Origin: Bacteroidales bacterium
GTDB lineage: Bacteria > Bacteroidota > Bacteroidia > Bacteroidales > F082
Length of the DNA: 64,000 nt
Assembly: GCA_023229135.1 (NCBI GenBank)
Contig: JALNZT010000004.1
Coordinates: 62,001 to 126,000 of the forward strand
Direction: 5' to 3'
Shown here: in pieces, positions 18,490 through 27,526 of the stretch
Layout: each line of letters starts with the position of its first letter
Numbering within the stretch: position 1 is the stretch's first letter
Program-made: the position numbers and the translations under genes
Notes under the pieces: model-generated
The model's database searches: none
Seen by the model: the letters and a program-made list of their open reading frames with translations, nothing else
What the model was told of the DNA's origin: nothing

Positions 18490-20061
18490 ATGCGTTCAAT
18501 TTTCATTGTGCTGTTGCTACTTTTGGGCTCGATAGCAAATAGCCAAAACAACTTTACGGCTTGCGGCAACCAAAGCGGAAGCTGGGATTACGATACTGTT
18601 TTTGTAAGTTGTGATGTGCTGATTCCCAATGGCCAGCAACTTTTAATTGAAGCCAATACCACCGTGTTTTTTGAAGGTCATTACAGCATTCAGGTCGCAG
18701 GAAATGTCAAGGCAACAGGCACAGCCGAAAATCCAATTCTATTCACGGTAGCAGATACTGCTGGATTTTCTGATTATCACAGTACAGATGGTGGTTGGGA
18801 TGGATTTCATTTTGAATACACATCGGCAGAAAACGACAGCTCGATTTTTGAACATTGCCGCTTTTATTATGGCAAGGCAGCTGGCGATTCCATAAATGGC
18901 TATGGGGGTGCTTTGCGGGTGGATAATTTTAGTAAAATCAGGTTAGAAAACTGCGAATTTCACCACAATTACGCTTTTTATCGTGGTGGCGCGGTTTATG
19001 GTAATAAATCACACTTTTTAATCAATAACTGCTTGTTTGACAATAATTTCGCGGGCAACGATGGCATGGATTATGGCTATGGAGGTGGAGTCGCCTTTCG
19101 GGCATCGCTTCCTGATATTGTAGAAACGACTTTTCTGGATAATGCTTCAACAGGTATTGGCGGCGGTGCTTCCTTTGAATTCTGTGATCCGCGCCTACTC
19201 AACTGTGAATTTCGTGCAAACCACAGCGGATTAGGTGGCGCTATTGGCTTTTTGCGTGCTGAACCGAACCGGCAAATAGCCAATCTGCTGATTCACGAAA
19301 ACTCTTCTATGTTTTTTGGCGGTGGCATTGCCTGCATCGAGGCTTCGCCAAAAATGACCAACCTCACCATCGTCGGCAATAGTTCGGCAATGGGCGGCGG
19401 TTATTATTGCAACGAAAAAGCCAATCCGGTGCTGGCCAACAGCATTATCTGGAATAATGTAGCTGCCGACAGTTTGGGTTCTCAAGTGTGGGTTTGGGAT
19501 GTGTTTTCAAAACCCGAATTTCATTATTGCAACATTCAAGGTGGTCTTGATTGGTTTGGAGGCAGCACGTTTATTGGCGTTTACGAAAACAACTTGAATG
19601 AAGATCCATCCTTGCAAAATGGCTGGAAAATCGACGTCAACAGTGTTTGTTTCAATGCCGGAACGCCTGATACTACTGGTTTCAACCTCCCCGAAATTGA
19701 CTTTTTTGGTGTGCCACGTATTGCCCACGGACGTATAGATATGGGTGTGATGGAAGTTTTATCGGTCGGACTTAGCCCATCAGTCGAAAGCGATTATAAG
19801 CTAATTGTTTTTCCAAACCCCTTGCGACCGGAAAGTGTCGTAAGTATTGAGCTGCCAGAAGCCGCTATACTTCACTTAACAATTTATGACCTCAACGGGA
19901 ATGTCCTTTGGAAACAAAATTACCCAGAGTTTGCCGCCGGAAAGCACCAACTTTCGTTAAAGGGGTTTTTGCAAAGTCAATCTGTAAATAATAGAACTTT
20001 GATGCTTAAAATAGATTTTAATTCTCATAAAACATCTCAAGTTATCAAAATGCAATATTAG
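18490..20061 (+). CDS. Secreted right-handed beta-helix protein with T9SS type A sorting domain
   Basis: 523 residues. A signal peptide (IVLLLLLGSIANS) is followed by a region with repeated short strands and many GG, NN and C residues (LENCEFHHNYAFYRGGAVYG, LLNCEFRANHSGLGGAIGF, MTNLTIVGNSSAMGGGYY). This is the spacing of a parallel beta-helix of the pectate-lyase/polymorphic-outer-membrane-protein type. The last ~85 residues (KLIVFPNPLRPESV..YDLNGNVLWKQ) are a Por secretion-system sorting domain, so it should leave through T9SS and be cell-surface attached or released. A TACTTTTA box at 18459 may be its promoter. The ligand or enzymatic activity is unknown. Confidence 0.85.
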   Translation: MRSIFIVLLLLLGSIANSQNNFTACGNQSGSWDYDTVFVSCDVLIPNGQQLLIEANTTVFFEGHYSIQVAGNVKATGTAENPILFTVADTAGFSDYHSTDGGWDGFHFEYTSAENDSSIFEHCRFYYGKAAGDSINGYGGALRVDNFSKIRLENCEFHHNYAFYRGGAVYGNKSHFLINNCLFDNNFAGNDGMDYGYGGGVAFRASLPDIVETTFLDNASTGIGGGASFEFCDPRLLNCEFRANHSGLGGAIGFLRAEPNRQIANLLIHENSSMFFGGGIACIEASPKMTNLTIVGNSSAMGGGYYCNEKANPVLANSIIWNNVAADSLGSQVWVWDVFSKPEFHYCNIQGGLDWFGGSTFIGVYENNLNEDPSLQNGWKIDVNSVCFNAGTPDTTGFNLPEIDFFGVPRIAHGRIDMGVMEVLSVGLSPSVESDYKLIVFPNPLRPESVVSIELPEAAILHLTIYDLNGNVLWKQNYPEFAAGKHQLSLKGFLQSQSVNNRTLMLKIDFNSHKTSQVIKMQY

Positions 20062-20100
20062 GCATTCATAAACAAGCAAACAAGCTATAAACGATTAAGC

Positions 20101-22110
20101 CTATACTTCATTGAGTTCAGCAATCAGTGCTTCTACACTACTAAAAGCTGGTCTGCAACCATTTATGTCACAAAGGTATAAGCGCAGTTCTTCCAGCTGC
20201 GGCTTGCTTTTTGCGGCTTGCAGCTGCCTACTTTCGTCAGCAATAACCAGTGTTAGATCATCAAGTTGTTGGCGTAAAACATGCACCGCCAGTAAAGCAC
20301 CACTCCCGTTTACGACAATCAGTTGTTGCTTTTCTAAAAGCATAAGGGCCTGCGCCCAATGGCTGAAACTACTAGGATAGGCCGTCATTTTTTCAGCTTG
20401 CTGCTGAATCATTTTTTCAGCAATTTCAATGTATTCTTGATCTTCAAAAAGCATTCCTAATGCTATCAGTACCTTTGCCATAGCAGCATTCGAGGAGGGA
20501 ATTACATTGTCGTGCCGCTCAAAAGTACTCACAGGAAGTTCACTACTATCGCGGGTGCTGTATGTAAAACTTTGTTGCTCATCAACATAAAAATGTTCCA
20601 GCACAAAACGAAGCAAATCCTTCGCTTTCAAGGCGTAAACAGCTTTCCCTGTTTGTTGGAAAAGTGCGATAAATGCCTGCATCAAAAAGGCATAGTCATC
20701 CAGAAAAGCATCAATTTTCGCTTCATCATTTTTCCAGCTTCTGAATAATCCACCATTAGGCTGGCGCATCTCTTTCCAAATAAATTCGGCCGTATTTTCG
20801 GCTTTGACAAGCCAGTCCTGTCGTTCGAAAATTGTGGCAGCTTTCACCAGGCCGATTATCATCAGCGCGTTCCAGCTTAACAACCGTTTGTCGTCGGTGG
20901 CCGGACGCTGTCGGTTAGCGCGGTGTTTCAGTAGTTTTTCAATGGCTGTAGATTTGATTTCCTGAAAAGCCTTTACACTCATGCCTTTTTCGGCTGCAAA
21001 AGCCTCAGCATCAAAAGCCTGAACCAGCACATTATTGCCTTCTTCCCACAAAGCTGCTTTGCCAATGCCGAAAAATTCTGCCATCAGCGCTGCGTTTTCA
21101 CCAATAACATCATTAAATTCAGCTGTTTTCCACACATAAAATTTACCTTCCACGCCTTCGCTATCGGCATCTAAAGCCGCCATAAAAGCGCCTTCAGGGC
21201 CTAAAAGTTCTCGTTCGCAAAAACGAATGCTCTGTTCCACCACCTCTGAGAACAGTGGTTTTTTTGTCAATTTCCAGGCTTCGGCATACAAGCCAATAAG
21301 TTGGGCATTGTCGTAAAGCATTTTCTCAAAATGTGGCACATGCCAGTGTCCATCAACAGCATAGCGTGCAAAACCACCACCAGCCTGATCATAAATGCCG
21401 CCTTTGGCCATTTTTTGAAGACTTAGAATGGCGTGCTCAAATACTTTGGTGTTCTGGTTTTTCAGCAGCAGTTGAAAATGCAGCAAATCCGGCATCGGGA
21501 ACTTTGGTGCGCCACGGGTTCCGCCTTCCTGGTAGTCGAGTTGGGTTTCCAATTTATCGGCCATCGCAGTAGTAATAGTGCTAAAATTAGTCTCTATGCT
21601 TTCGTCAAGTACTTTAAACTGATTCTTTTTTATGCCTTGCGTAAGCTGCTCGGCCTGATCAAAAATCGCACGGTCTTTCCGCTCAAAAAGTTCGGAAAGA
21701 TGAAGCAAGACTTCCATCCATTGGTCTTTTTTAAAGTAAGTGCCACCCCAAAACGGACGTCCATCCGGCAGTGCAAAACAATTGAGTGGCCAGCCGCCTC
21801 TGCCGCTGAGCAGTTGCACGGCTTCCATAAAAAACTGATCTACGTCGGGCCGTTCTTCACGATCCACTTTTATACATACAAAGTGCTTGTTCATGAGTGC
21901 TGCAACAGTTTCATCTTCAAATGATTCATGTTCCATCACATGGCACCAATGGCAGGCTGAATAGCCAATACTGACCAGTATCATTTTGTTTTGCGCTTTG
22001 GCTTCGGCCAGGGTTTTTTCGTTCCAGGGCTGCCAGTTTACTGGATTATGAGCATGTTGTAGTAAATAGGGACTGCTTTCGTGGATAAGGGCGTTTTCGT
22101 GTTTTGACAT
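20101..22110 (-). CDS. Thioredoxin-domain protein of the YyaL/SPATA20 (DUF255) family
   Basis: 669 residues from the ATG at 22110. An upstream in-frame start would run through the terminator of the preceding gene, so it is rejected. The N-terminal thioredoxin-like domain starts at the family hallmark ESSPYLLQHAHNPVNWQPW and carries a CHWC site in YSACHWCHVMEHESFED. A six-hairpin glycosidase-like (alpha/alpha) domain follows, with GGGFARYAVDGHWHVPHFEKMLYDNAQL. The family is widespread, with no firmly established reaction; redox or sugar-related roles have been suggested. It sits next to Dps, peroxiredoxin and OxyR. Confidence 0.9.
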   Translation of the reverse strand: MSKHENALIHESSPYLLQHAHNPVNWQPWNEKTLAEAKAQNKMILVSIGYSACHWCHVMEHESFEDETVAALMNKHFVCIKVDREERPDVDQFFMEAVQLLSGRGGWPLNCFALPDGRPFWGGTYFKKDQWMEVLLHLSELFERKDRAIFDQAEQLTQGIKKNQFKVLDESIETNFSTITTAMADKLETQLDYQEGGTRGAPKFPMPDLLHFQLLLKNQNTKVFEHAILSLQKMAKGGIYDQAGGGFARYAVDGHWHVPHFEKMLYDNAQLIGLYAEAWKLTKKPLFSEVVEQSIRFCERELLGPEGAFMAALDADSEGVEGKFYVWKTAEFNDVIGENAALMAEFFGIGKAALWEEGNNVLVQAFDAEAFAAEKGMSVKAFQEIKSTAIEKLLKHRANRQRPATDDKRLLSWNALMIIGLVKAATIFERQDWLVKAENTAEFIWKEMRQPNGGLFRSWKNDEAKIDAFLDDYAFLMQAFIALFQQTGKAVYALKAKDLLRFVLEHFYVDEQQSFTYSTRDSSELPVSTFERHDNVIPSSNAAMAKVLIALGMLFEDQEYIEIAEKMIQQQAEKMTAYPSSFSHWAQALMLLEKQQLIVVNGSGALLAVHVLRQQLDDLTLVIADESRQLQAAKSKPQLEELRLYLCDINGCRPAFSSVEALIAELNEV

Positions 22111-22135
22111 AGGATTTAGCTTGCTGATAAAACGG

Positions 22136-22164
22136 AAAAAGGCCGGTTTTGTTGACCGGCCTTT
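22136..22164 (-). terminator. Terminator downstream of dps
   Basis: AAAGGCCGGT (22138-22147) and ACCGGCCTTT (22155-22164) are perfect inverted repeats around TTTGTTG, flanked by A and T runs. It lies just past the dps stop and separates it from the YyaL-like gene. Confidence 0.85.
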
Positions 22165-22185
22165 CAATATTTTGCTGTTTTAAGC

Positions 22186-22662
22186 TTACTTGTTGAGGTA
22201 TGAAGATAACATCCATACAGTTTTTTCCTGTTCGCGGATATAATCACTCATTTTGGCATTGGTACCTTCGTCGTCCATATCACCAGCCATTGCCAGGATA
22301 GCACGTTCTTTGGCAAGAAGTGTCTGGAAACTACTGAGCAGGTTTTCAACAGTTGCACGACCATCACTCATGTTTTTTACTTCTTTGATTTCCGACATTT
22401 TAATATAATCGCTATAGGCATGAATCGGCGTGAAAGAAAGCGTTAGAACACGCTCAGCAATCTCATCAATTTTCACCTCAGTATCATCGTAGATTTCTTC
22501 AAACTTATCGTGAAGCTCAAAGAATTTTTCACCTTTGATATTCCAGTGAAAACCTCTTAGGTTCACATAAAAAATAGAAAAGTTGGCCAATAGGTCATTC
22601 AGTTTCTCGGCCATTTCTTTTGATTTCTCTAAATCTAATCCAATTGCATTCAATTTTTTCAT
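22186..22662 (-). CDS. dps: Dps-family DNA-protecting ferritin-like protein
   Basis: 158 residues, the normal Dps length. Dps dodecamers oxidise and store iron using hydrogen peroxide and shield DNA during starvation or oxidative stress. The ferroxidase-site signature is present: NLRGFHWNIKGEKFFELHDKFEEIYDD, giving the His and the Asp/Glu of the inter-subunit centre. The C-terminus is MSDYIREQEKTVWMLSSYL. The ATG at 22662 is used; a TTG three codons upstream is less likely. It follows the peroxiredoxin gene but is separated from it by a terminator, so it probably has its own promoter. Confidence 0.95.
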   Translation of the reverse strand: MKKLNAIGLDLEKSKEMAEKLNDLLANFSIFYVNLRGFHWNIKGEKFFELHDKFEEIYDDTEVKIDEIAERVLTLSFTPIHAYSDYIKMSEIKEVKNMSDGRATVENLLSSFQTLLAKERAILAMAGDMDDEGTNAKMSDYIREQEKTVWMLSSYLNK

Positions 22663-22724
22663 AATAGTCAATTTTTATTTATAATTTCTTTAGTACAAAA
22701 CACTAAATCAGCAGTTTTGTTCAA

Positions 22725-22753
22725 AAAAAGCCAGTTAAATTAACCGGCTTTTT
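22725..22753 (-). terminator. Terminator downstream of the peroxiredoxin gene
   Basis: AAAAAGCCAGTTAA and TTAACCGGCTTTTT form a hairpin with one mismatch, ending in a T run on the minus strand. It lies between the peroxiredoxin stop (22771) and dps. Confidence 0.8.
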
Positions 22754-22770
22754 AAGAACCTTTACAGTTG

Positions 22771-23418
22771 TTATAAGTCTCTTTTAGCGAGGTAAAAGTC
22801 AACCATTTCATAATCTGATTTGAGGCGTTCTTTCAGTCCTTCGACAGTTACTGGTGGAGGAACGATGGCTTTTTCGCCAGGTTTCCAGTTGAGCGGAAGC
22901 GCTACTCCATGCTCATCAGCAGTTTGAAGGGCCTGCAATACACGGATAATTTCGTCCATATTACGTCCTACGTTCAACGGGTAATACATGATTAGGCGAA
23001 TTTTACCGACAGGGTCAATAAAGAATACCGCGCGAACGGCAGCTGTTTCGCTTTCGCCCGGTTGCAACATGCCGTAAAGTTTTGATACCTTCATGTCGAT
23101 ATCGGCAATGATGGGGAATTTCATGAAAATGCCGGTTTTTTCTCTCACGTTGTTTACCCAGGCCACATGTGAGTGGATGCTGTCGATGCTCAAACCAACC
23201 AATTTGGTGTTCATTTTAGCAAACTCATCTTCCAGCACAGCAAATCCTGTCATCTCTGTGGTACAAACCGGGGTGAAATCCGCCGGATGCGAAAATAAAA
23301 TTGTCCAGCTACCTTTGATATGCTCTGAAAATTGCATCATTCCGGTAGTAGTCATCGCCTTAAAATCAGGCGCCATGTCGCCAATACGTGGCATTTGTGT
23401 TACTAATTGTTCTTCCAT
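22771..23418 (-). CDS. 1-Cys peroxiredoxin (Prx6 type)
   Basis: 215 residues. The peroxidatic motif is HPADFTPVCTTEM with Cys52, and this is the only cysteine in the protein, so it works as a 1-Cys peroxiredoxin needing an external thiol. The long C-terminal dimerisation arm (PLNWKPGEKAIVPPPVTVEGL) is that of the Prx6 subfamily. It reduces hydrogen peroxide and alkyl hydroperoxides in the cytoplasm. It is divergent from oxyR, and its promoter overlaps that of oxyR. Confidence 0.95.
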   Translation of the reverse strand: MEEQLVTQMPRIGDMAPDFKAMTTTGMMQFSEHIKGSWTILFSHPADFTPVCTTEMTGFAVLEDEFAKMNTKLVGLSIDSIHSHVAWVNNVREKTGIFMKFPIIADIDMKVSKLYGMLQPGESETAAVRAVFFIDPVGKIRLIMYYPLNVGRNMDEIIRVLQALQTADEHGVALPLNWKPGEKAIVPPPVTVEGLKERLKSDYEMVDFYLAKRDL

Positions 23419-23464
23419 TTGATAAAGTTTTAATTTGGGTTAAAAATATAATTGATTTAAAGTG

Positions 23465-23496
23465 CAAATTTACTGTTAATAGCTACATTTGTCAAA
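23465..23496 (-). promoter_or_regulatory. Promoter of the peroxiredoxin gene
   Basis: On the minus strand TTTG (23493-23496) is followed after 20 bp by TAAATTTG (23465-23472), a good fit to the Bacteroidota TTTG-N19-TAnnTTTG promoter. It overlaps the oxyR -7 box on the other strand, so occupancy of one should affect the other. Confidence 0.55.
23484..23491 (+). promoter_or_regulatory. -7 promoter element of oxyR
   Basis: TACATTTG fits TAnnTTTG and lies 43 bp before the oxyR ATG. It falls inside the spacer of the opposing peroxiredoxin promoter. Confidence 0.5.
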
Positions 23497-23534
23497 TTGA
23501 TAATATCTAATAATACATCAATAAATTCTATATC

Positions 23535-24476
23535 ATGATTACCATCATACAGTTGGAATACATCATTGCTCTCGACAATCACCGCAACTTCGCCAGAGCT
23601 GCAGCGAGTTGTTTTGTGACGCAGCCAACTTTAAGCATGCAAGTTAAGAAATTAGAAGAACATTTCGGCATAAAAATATTTGATCGTAAAAAACAGCCGT
23701 TGATTCCAACAGACTTTGGCCGTCGTTTGATAGATCAAGCCAAGGTCGTGGTTTCGGAAGCCGGAAAGCTTGAAAATATGGCTAAACAATACCTGGGTGA
23801 TGTTAGTGGCGAGTTACACATTGGCATTATTCCTACATTGGCTCCTTATTTATTGCCGCTTTTTGGTGGAAATTTTAAGCGTCATTATCCCCTCGTCAAC
23901 CTAAAAGTGGAAGAACTTATCACCGATCAAATTGCCGAAAAGCTAAAGAAAGATAGTTTGGATGTGGGGATCTTCGTAACGCCATATAATGATCCGGCCA
24001 TACTGGAAGAACCGCTTTTTTACGAAGAAATGCTCCTATATGCACAAACCGGACACCCGCTATTGCAGCAAAATTTTATCAAGGCAATTGATGTGGCGAC
24101 CCCGGATATTTGGCTGCTGAGTGATGGCCACTGCTTTCGCTCACAAGTAATCAACCTATGCGCCCTTGAGCCTAACAGTAAGCACGAGCTACCTTTTGAA
24201 CTGGAAGGTGGATCTATTGAAACATTGCTGCGCATCATCAACCGCGAAGGCGGATTTACCATTATTCCCGAGCTGGCTGTGCGCGAAATGTCAGAGCCCA
24301 GGTTGAAAAACGTAACTTCATTTAGCGACAAAAAACCCTTGCGCGAAGTAAGTATTTGCTATTCAAGACACTTTGTGAAACGGAGACTTATTGAAAAATT
24401 GGCCGAAGAAATAAAGCTGGCTATTCCTGAAGAAATGAAAAACAATAGCCGTGGTGAATTGGTGCTGTGGAAATAA
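23535..24476 (+). CDS. oxyR: LysR-type peroxide sensor OxyR
   Basis: 313 residues. The N-terminal helix-turn-helix is LysR type (NFARAAASCFVTQPTLSMQVKKLEEHFG). The effector domain has Cys200 in DGHCFRSQ and Cys209 in INLC. The spacing of nine and the DGHC context are those of the redox pair C199/C208 of E. coli OxyR. It is expected to switch on disulfide formation by hydrogen peroxide and activate the divergent peroxiredoxin gene and probably dps. Gene neighbourhood and cysteines make this assignment firmer than LysR homology alone. Confidence 0.93.
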   Translation: MITIIQLEYIIALDNHRNFARAAASCFVTQPTLSMQVKKLEEHFGIKIFDRKKQPLIPTDFGRRLIDQAKVVVSEAGKLENMAKQYLGDVSGELHIGIIPTLAPYLLPLFGGNFKRHYPLVNLKVEELITDQIAEKLKKDSLDVGIFVTPYNDPAILEEPLFYEEMLLYAQTGHPLLQQNFIKAIDVATPDIWLLSDGHCFRSQVINLCALEPNSKHELPFELEGGSIETLLRIINREGGFTIIPELAVREMSEPRLKNVTSFSDKKPLREVSICYSRHFVKRRLIEKLAEEIKLAIPEEMKNNSRGELVLWK

Positions 24477-24682
24477 CAGAATTTGTTGCGTTATAAAACT
24501 TGTTTTTTTGATTTTTCCTTTGATTTTTGTGGCAGCTGTTAGTTTCCTATTACTTTTGCCTCGCATTCCTAATCATCCCGATGCACAAAAAATCAGCTTG
24601 ATGGATGCGAATATATAATTTAACCCATTTATTTTCAGCATATTGATTCGTGTTTTATGTTTAAAATCCAAAACCTCATCCC

Positions 24683-25198
24683 ATGAAACTCATCCCTAAG
24701 ATGCTGTTATTATTCATTTTCATCGCTATGAACGGAGCAGCTAACGCACAGGAAATCAATCAATACATAATGGATACAGTCAGAGATAGAGAAGTTTTAA
24801 TAGATTTTGTAAACCGTGAAGGTTTGCAAACGGGTGAGTTCGCTGAATATTACAGCCAGGAATACGATAATTATGAGGTAAATCAGGAAATCACCAATCA
24901 ATTAAAAACCAAAATTGAAGGACTGGAAATCGTAGTGGTGTTAGCCAGTTGGTGCATCGACAGCAAGATTCAGGTGCCGCGCTTTTTGAAACTGCTCGAT
25001 GCTATCGGCTTTTCTGAAGAGCAACTTATGATGATTGGTGTTGATTCGCAAAAGAAGGCACGGGATTTAGATATAGACATCTATGAAGTTGAACGTGTTC
25101 CCACTTTTATTTTTTACAGAAACAGCAAAACAATTGGACGAATTGTTGAAAACCCAACTAAAAGCTTAGAGGCGGATATGCTAAAAATTGTGCGCTAA
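24683..25198 (+). CDS. Exported thioredoxin-like protein with CxxS site
   Basis: 171 residues with a signal peptide (MLLLFIFIAMNGAANA). The thioredoxin-like fold is indicated by VVVLASWCIDSKIQVPRFLKLL, with Cys91 in a CIDS site, and by the cis-proline segment ERVPTFIFY. The second active-site cysteine is replaced by Ser94, so the protein cannot form the usual intramolecular disulfide. Such proteins can act as monothiol reductases, isomerases or binding proteins in the periplasm. It follows oxyR on the same strand with a 206-bp gap and probably has its own promoter. Confidence 0.8.
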   Translation: MKLIPKMLLLFIFIAMNGAANAQEINQYIMDTVRDREVLIDFVNREGLQTGEFAEYYSQEYDNYEVNQEITNQLKTKIEGLEIVVVLASWCIDSKIQVPRFLKLLDAIGFSEEQLMMIGVDSQKKARDLDIDIYEVERVPTFIFYRNSKTIGRIVENPTKSLEADMLKIVR

Positions 25199-25246
25199 AA
25201 GCAAGGGTGATTTTCGACCAGAAATAGTTTATTTTAAATTTTTGTG

Positions 25247-26089
25247 ATGAAAGTTTTTGAACATAAAAATTCTTTGCAAGCCGCCATTGAGGCCGAAAAA
25301 ATTGCCGGGAAAAGCATCGGTTTTGTTCCCACGATGGGTGCTTTGCATCAAGGCCACCTCGAACTGATGCGTCAGGCCAAAAAAGAAACCGATATCTTGG
25401 TGGTAAGCATTTTCGTGAACCCGATTCAGTTTAATAATCCCGCTGATTTGGAAAACTACCCGCGTACACTCGAAACCGACAAAGCCCTGCTGGAAACGGT
25501 AGATTGCGATTATTTGTTTGCGCCAGATGTGGACGAGATGTATCCGCAGCCCGACACCACTGTTTACCGTTTTGGGAAGCTGGCAAGCGTGATGGAAGGC
25601 GCATTTCGACCCGGCCATTTTAACGGTGTGGCCGTGGTCGTGAAAAAGCTTTTTGAGATGGTAAATCCCGACAAAGCTTTTTTTGGTGAAAAAGATTTCC
25701 AGCAATTGGCGATCATCAAAGCCATGACAAAACAGCTGTCGCTTCCGGTGGAAATAGTTCCCTGTGCCACCGTTCGCGAAAGCGATGGTTTGGCTATGAG
25801 CAGCCGAAACCGGCGGCTAAGCACTGACGAACGACAACTTGCTCCGCGCATCCATCAAATCCTGAGCAAGGCCGCAACACTGCGCAATGTGTTGAGTCCG
25901 CATGAGATGCAGCAATATGCCAAAAACGAACTGGATAAAATTGACGTCTTTAATTTGGAGTATGTTGCCGTGGCTGATGACGTTGATTTACAGTCTTTTG
26001 AACATTGGAACAGTGTGTTAGGAGCCAGAATATTTGTGGCACTGCAACTGGGAAATGTAAGACTAATCGACAATATTAGAATATTTTAA
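25247..26089 (+). CDS. panC: Pantoate--beta-alanine ligase
   Basis: 280 residues from the ATG at 25247 (a GTG immediately precedes it). The enzyme joins pantoate and beta-alanine with ATP to make pantothenate in coenzyme A synthesis. Visible family motifs: the HIGH-like FVPTMGALHQGHLELM near residue 30, FRPGHFNGVAVVVKKLF (~125) and the KMSKS-like SDGLAMSSRNRRLS (~185). panD follows 48 bp downstream. panB and panE are not in the window. Confidence 0.96.
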   Translation: MKVFEHKNSLQAAIEAEKIAGKSIGFVPTMGALHQGHLELMRQAKKETDILVVSIFVNPIQFNNPADLENYPRTLETDKALLETVDCDYLFAPDVDEMYPQPDTTVYRFGKLASVMEGAFRPGHFNGVAVVVKKLFEMVNPDKAFFGEKDFQQLAIIKAMTKQLSLPVEIVPCATVRESDGLAMSSRNRRLSTDERQLAPRIHQILSKAATLRNVLSPHEMQQYAKNELDKIDVFNLEYVAVADDVDLQSFEHWNSVLGARIFVALQLGNVRLIDNIRIF

Positions 26090-26097
26090 TAATTTTG
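26090..26097 (+). promoter_or_regulatory. -7 promoter element before panD
   Basis: TAATTTTG fits TAnnTTTG and starts at the first base after the panC stop region, 40 bp before the panD ATG. It suggests panD and the genes after it can be transcribed independently of panC. Confidence 0.4.
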
Positions 26098-26137
26098 CAG
26101 CCGCATCCGTAAGCTTTCGGAATCAAATATTTAACTG

Positions 26138-26488
26138 ATGAATATTGAAGTTTTAAAATCTAAAATACACCGCGCCACCATTATGCAGGCCGATTTGAAC
26201 TATATCGGAAGCATCGCCATTGACGAAAACCTGATTGAAGCGGCCAACCTGATCGAAAACGAAAGGGTGAGCATCTACAATATCACCAATGGTGAACGCC
26301 TTGACACTTACGTGATTAAAGGCAAAAGAGGCAGCGGTATGATTTCACTGAATGGAGCTGCGGCACGCAAAGCTGCTGTTGGCGACCACATAATTATCGT
26401 GTCTTATGCCAGCTTGGATTTTGAAGAAGCCAAGACTTTCAAACCTGCCATTATTTTCCCTGACGACGACAACAAAATCAGCGAATAA
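26138..26488 (+). CDS. panD: Aspartate 1-decarboxylase
   Basis: 116 residues, standard length for the pyruvoyl enzyme that makes beta-alanine from aspartate. The self-processing Gly24-Ser25 site lies in YIGSIAIDENL, so cleavage should yield the pyruvoyl group on residue 25. The conserved segment RGSGMISLNGAAARKAAVGD is also present. Its product is a substrate of PanC encoded upstream. The next gene starts 3 bp after the stop. Confidence 0.97.
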   Translation: MNIEVLKSKIHRATIMQADLNYIGSIAIDENLIEAANLIENERVSIYNITNGERLDTYVIKGKRGSGMISLNGAAARKAAVGDHIIIVSYASLDFEEAKTFKPAIIFPDDDNKISE

Positions 26489-26491
26489 GGA

Positions 26492-27526
26492 TTGAAAAAG
26501 CAATTAATCAGTATCTTAAAATACCTTGTTTTTTTATTGCTGGGGCTGGTGCTTTTATGGCTCAGTTTCCGCAATATTAAACTTGATGCTTTGTGGGAAG
26601 ATATTCGCACAGCCAACTATATGTGGATGGGATTTGCGGTTGTCTTCGCTATCATTTCACACATCTTCAGGGCTTTGAGGTGGAACCTGCTGATCAAAAG
26701 CATGGGCTATAAAACGCGTACTTCAACGACTTTTGCAGCGGTAATGATTGGCTACCTCGCCAACACGGCCGTTCCGCGCATGGGCGAATTTATGCGTTGT
26801 GGTGTGCTTTCGCGCAAAGAAAAGATCTCGTTCAACGCACTTTTAGGCTCCGTGATTTCCGAACGGCTCTTCGATCTGATTGTGCTGATGCTTTTACTAT
26901 TGGCTGTGGTAGCCTTTCAGTGGGAAATGCTTGGGGGATTTGTGCTGAAAATGACCGAACCATTTATAAACTCTATCACACATAACTGGCTTACTGTTAG
27001 CTTGTTTTTAGCATCAGTAGTTAGCGTAATAGCAGCCTTATACTACCTGCGCAAACGTTTTAAAAATCACCTTCAAGAACTTCCTTTTTACGATAAAACT
27101 AAGCTGCTTATTTTGGGTTTACTCGATGGAATAAAAACCATTAAACGGATGCGTCAAAAGTGGCTTTTCCTGTTTTACACCGTTATGATTTGGTTTTTTT
27201 ATGTGCTAATGACCTGGATTCCATTATATATGCTTTCCGAAACCTCTCACCTGGGATTGCGTGCCGGCATCACGCTGCTGGCCATTGGAAGCCTTGGCAT
27301 TGTTGCTCCGGTGCCTGGCGGAATAGGTGCGTATCACTTTATTGGGAAAGCCGTTTTGGTTCAGCTGTTTTTTATCGACCCCTTAGGTGCCGGTTCTTAT
27401 GTTGCCATTACGCATGCCGGACAAACTTTACTTAATGTTTTTGTAGGCGGAATAGCTTACCTTTGGATGTTCTTTGCAGACCATAAAAAACCCGCAAATG
27501 ACGCAATTACAAATTCTTCAAGGTAA
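26492..27526 (+). CDS. Lysylphosphatidylglycerol synthase-type flippase-like membrane protein
   Basis: 344 residues, mostly hydrophobic with about eight TM helices, of the YbhN/UPF0104 family. Family features seen: an N-terminal TM with SFRNIKLDALWEDI, RALRWNLLIKSMGY, TANTAVPRMGEFMRCGVL and the C-terminal GSLGIVAPVPGGIGAYHF. The family includes the membrane half of MprF and proteins proposed to flip lipids or lipid-linked sugars; no aminoacyl-transferase half is fused here. A TTG start 3 bp after panD is used because no upstream ATG fits. Its end overlaps the next gene by 29 bp. Substrate unknown. Confidence 0.85.
   Translation: MKKQLISILKYLVFLLLGLVLLWLSFRNIKLDALWEDIRTANYMWMGFAVVFAIISHIFRALRWNLLIKSMGYKTRTSTTFAAVMIGYLANTAVPRMGEFMRCGVLSRKEKISFNALLGSVISERLFDLIVLMLLLLAVVAFQWEMLGGFVLKMTEPFINSITHNWLTVSLFLASVVSVIAALYYLRKRFKNHLQELPFYDKTKLLILGLLDGIKTIKRMRQKWLFLFYTVMIWFFYVLMTWIPLYMLSETSHLGLRAGITLLAIGSLGIVAPVPGGIGAYHFIGKAVLVQLFFIDPLGAGSYVAITHAGQTLLNVFVGGIAYLWMFFADHKKPANDAITNSSR

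Noticed and set aside
22111..22167. Upstream start of the YyaL-like gene at 22167
   Set aside because: It would place codons inside the dps terminator hairpin; the ATG at 22110 begins the conserved family start.
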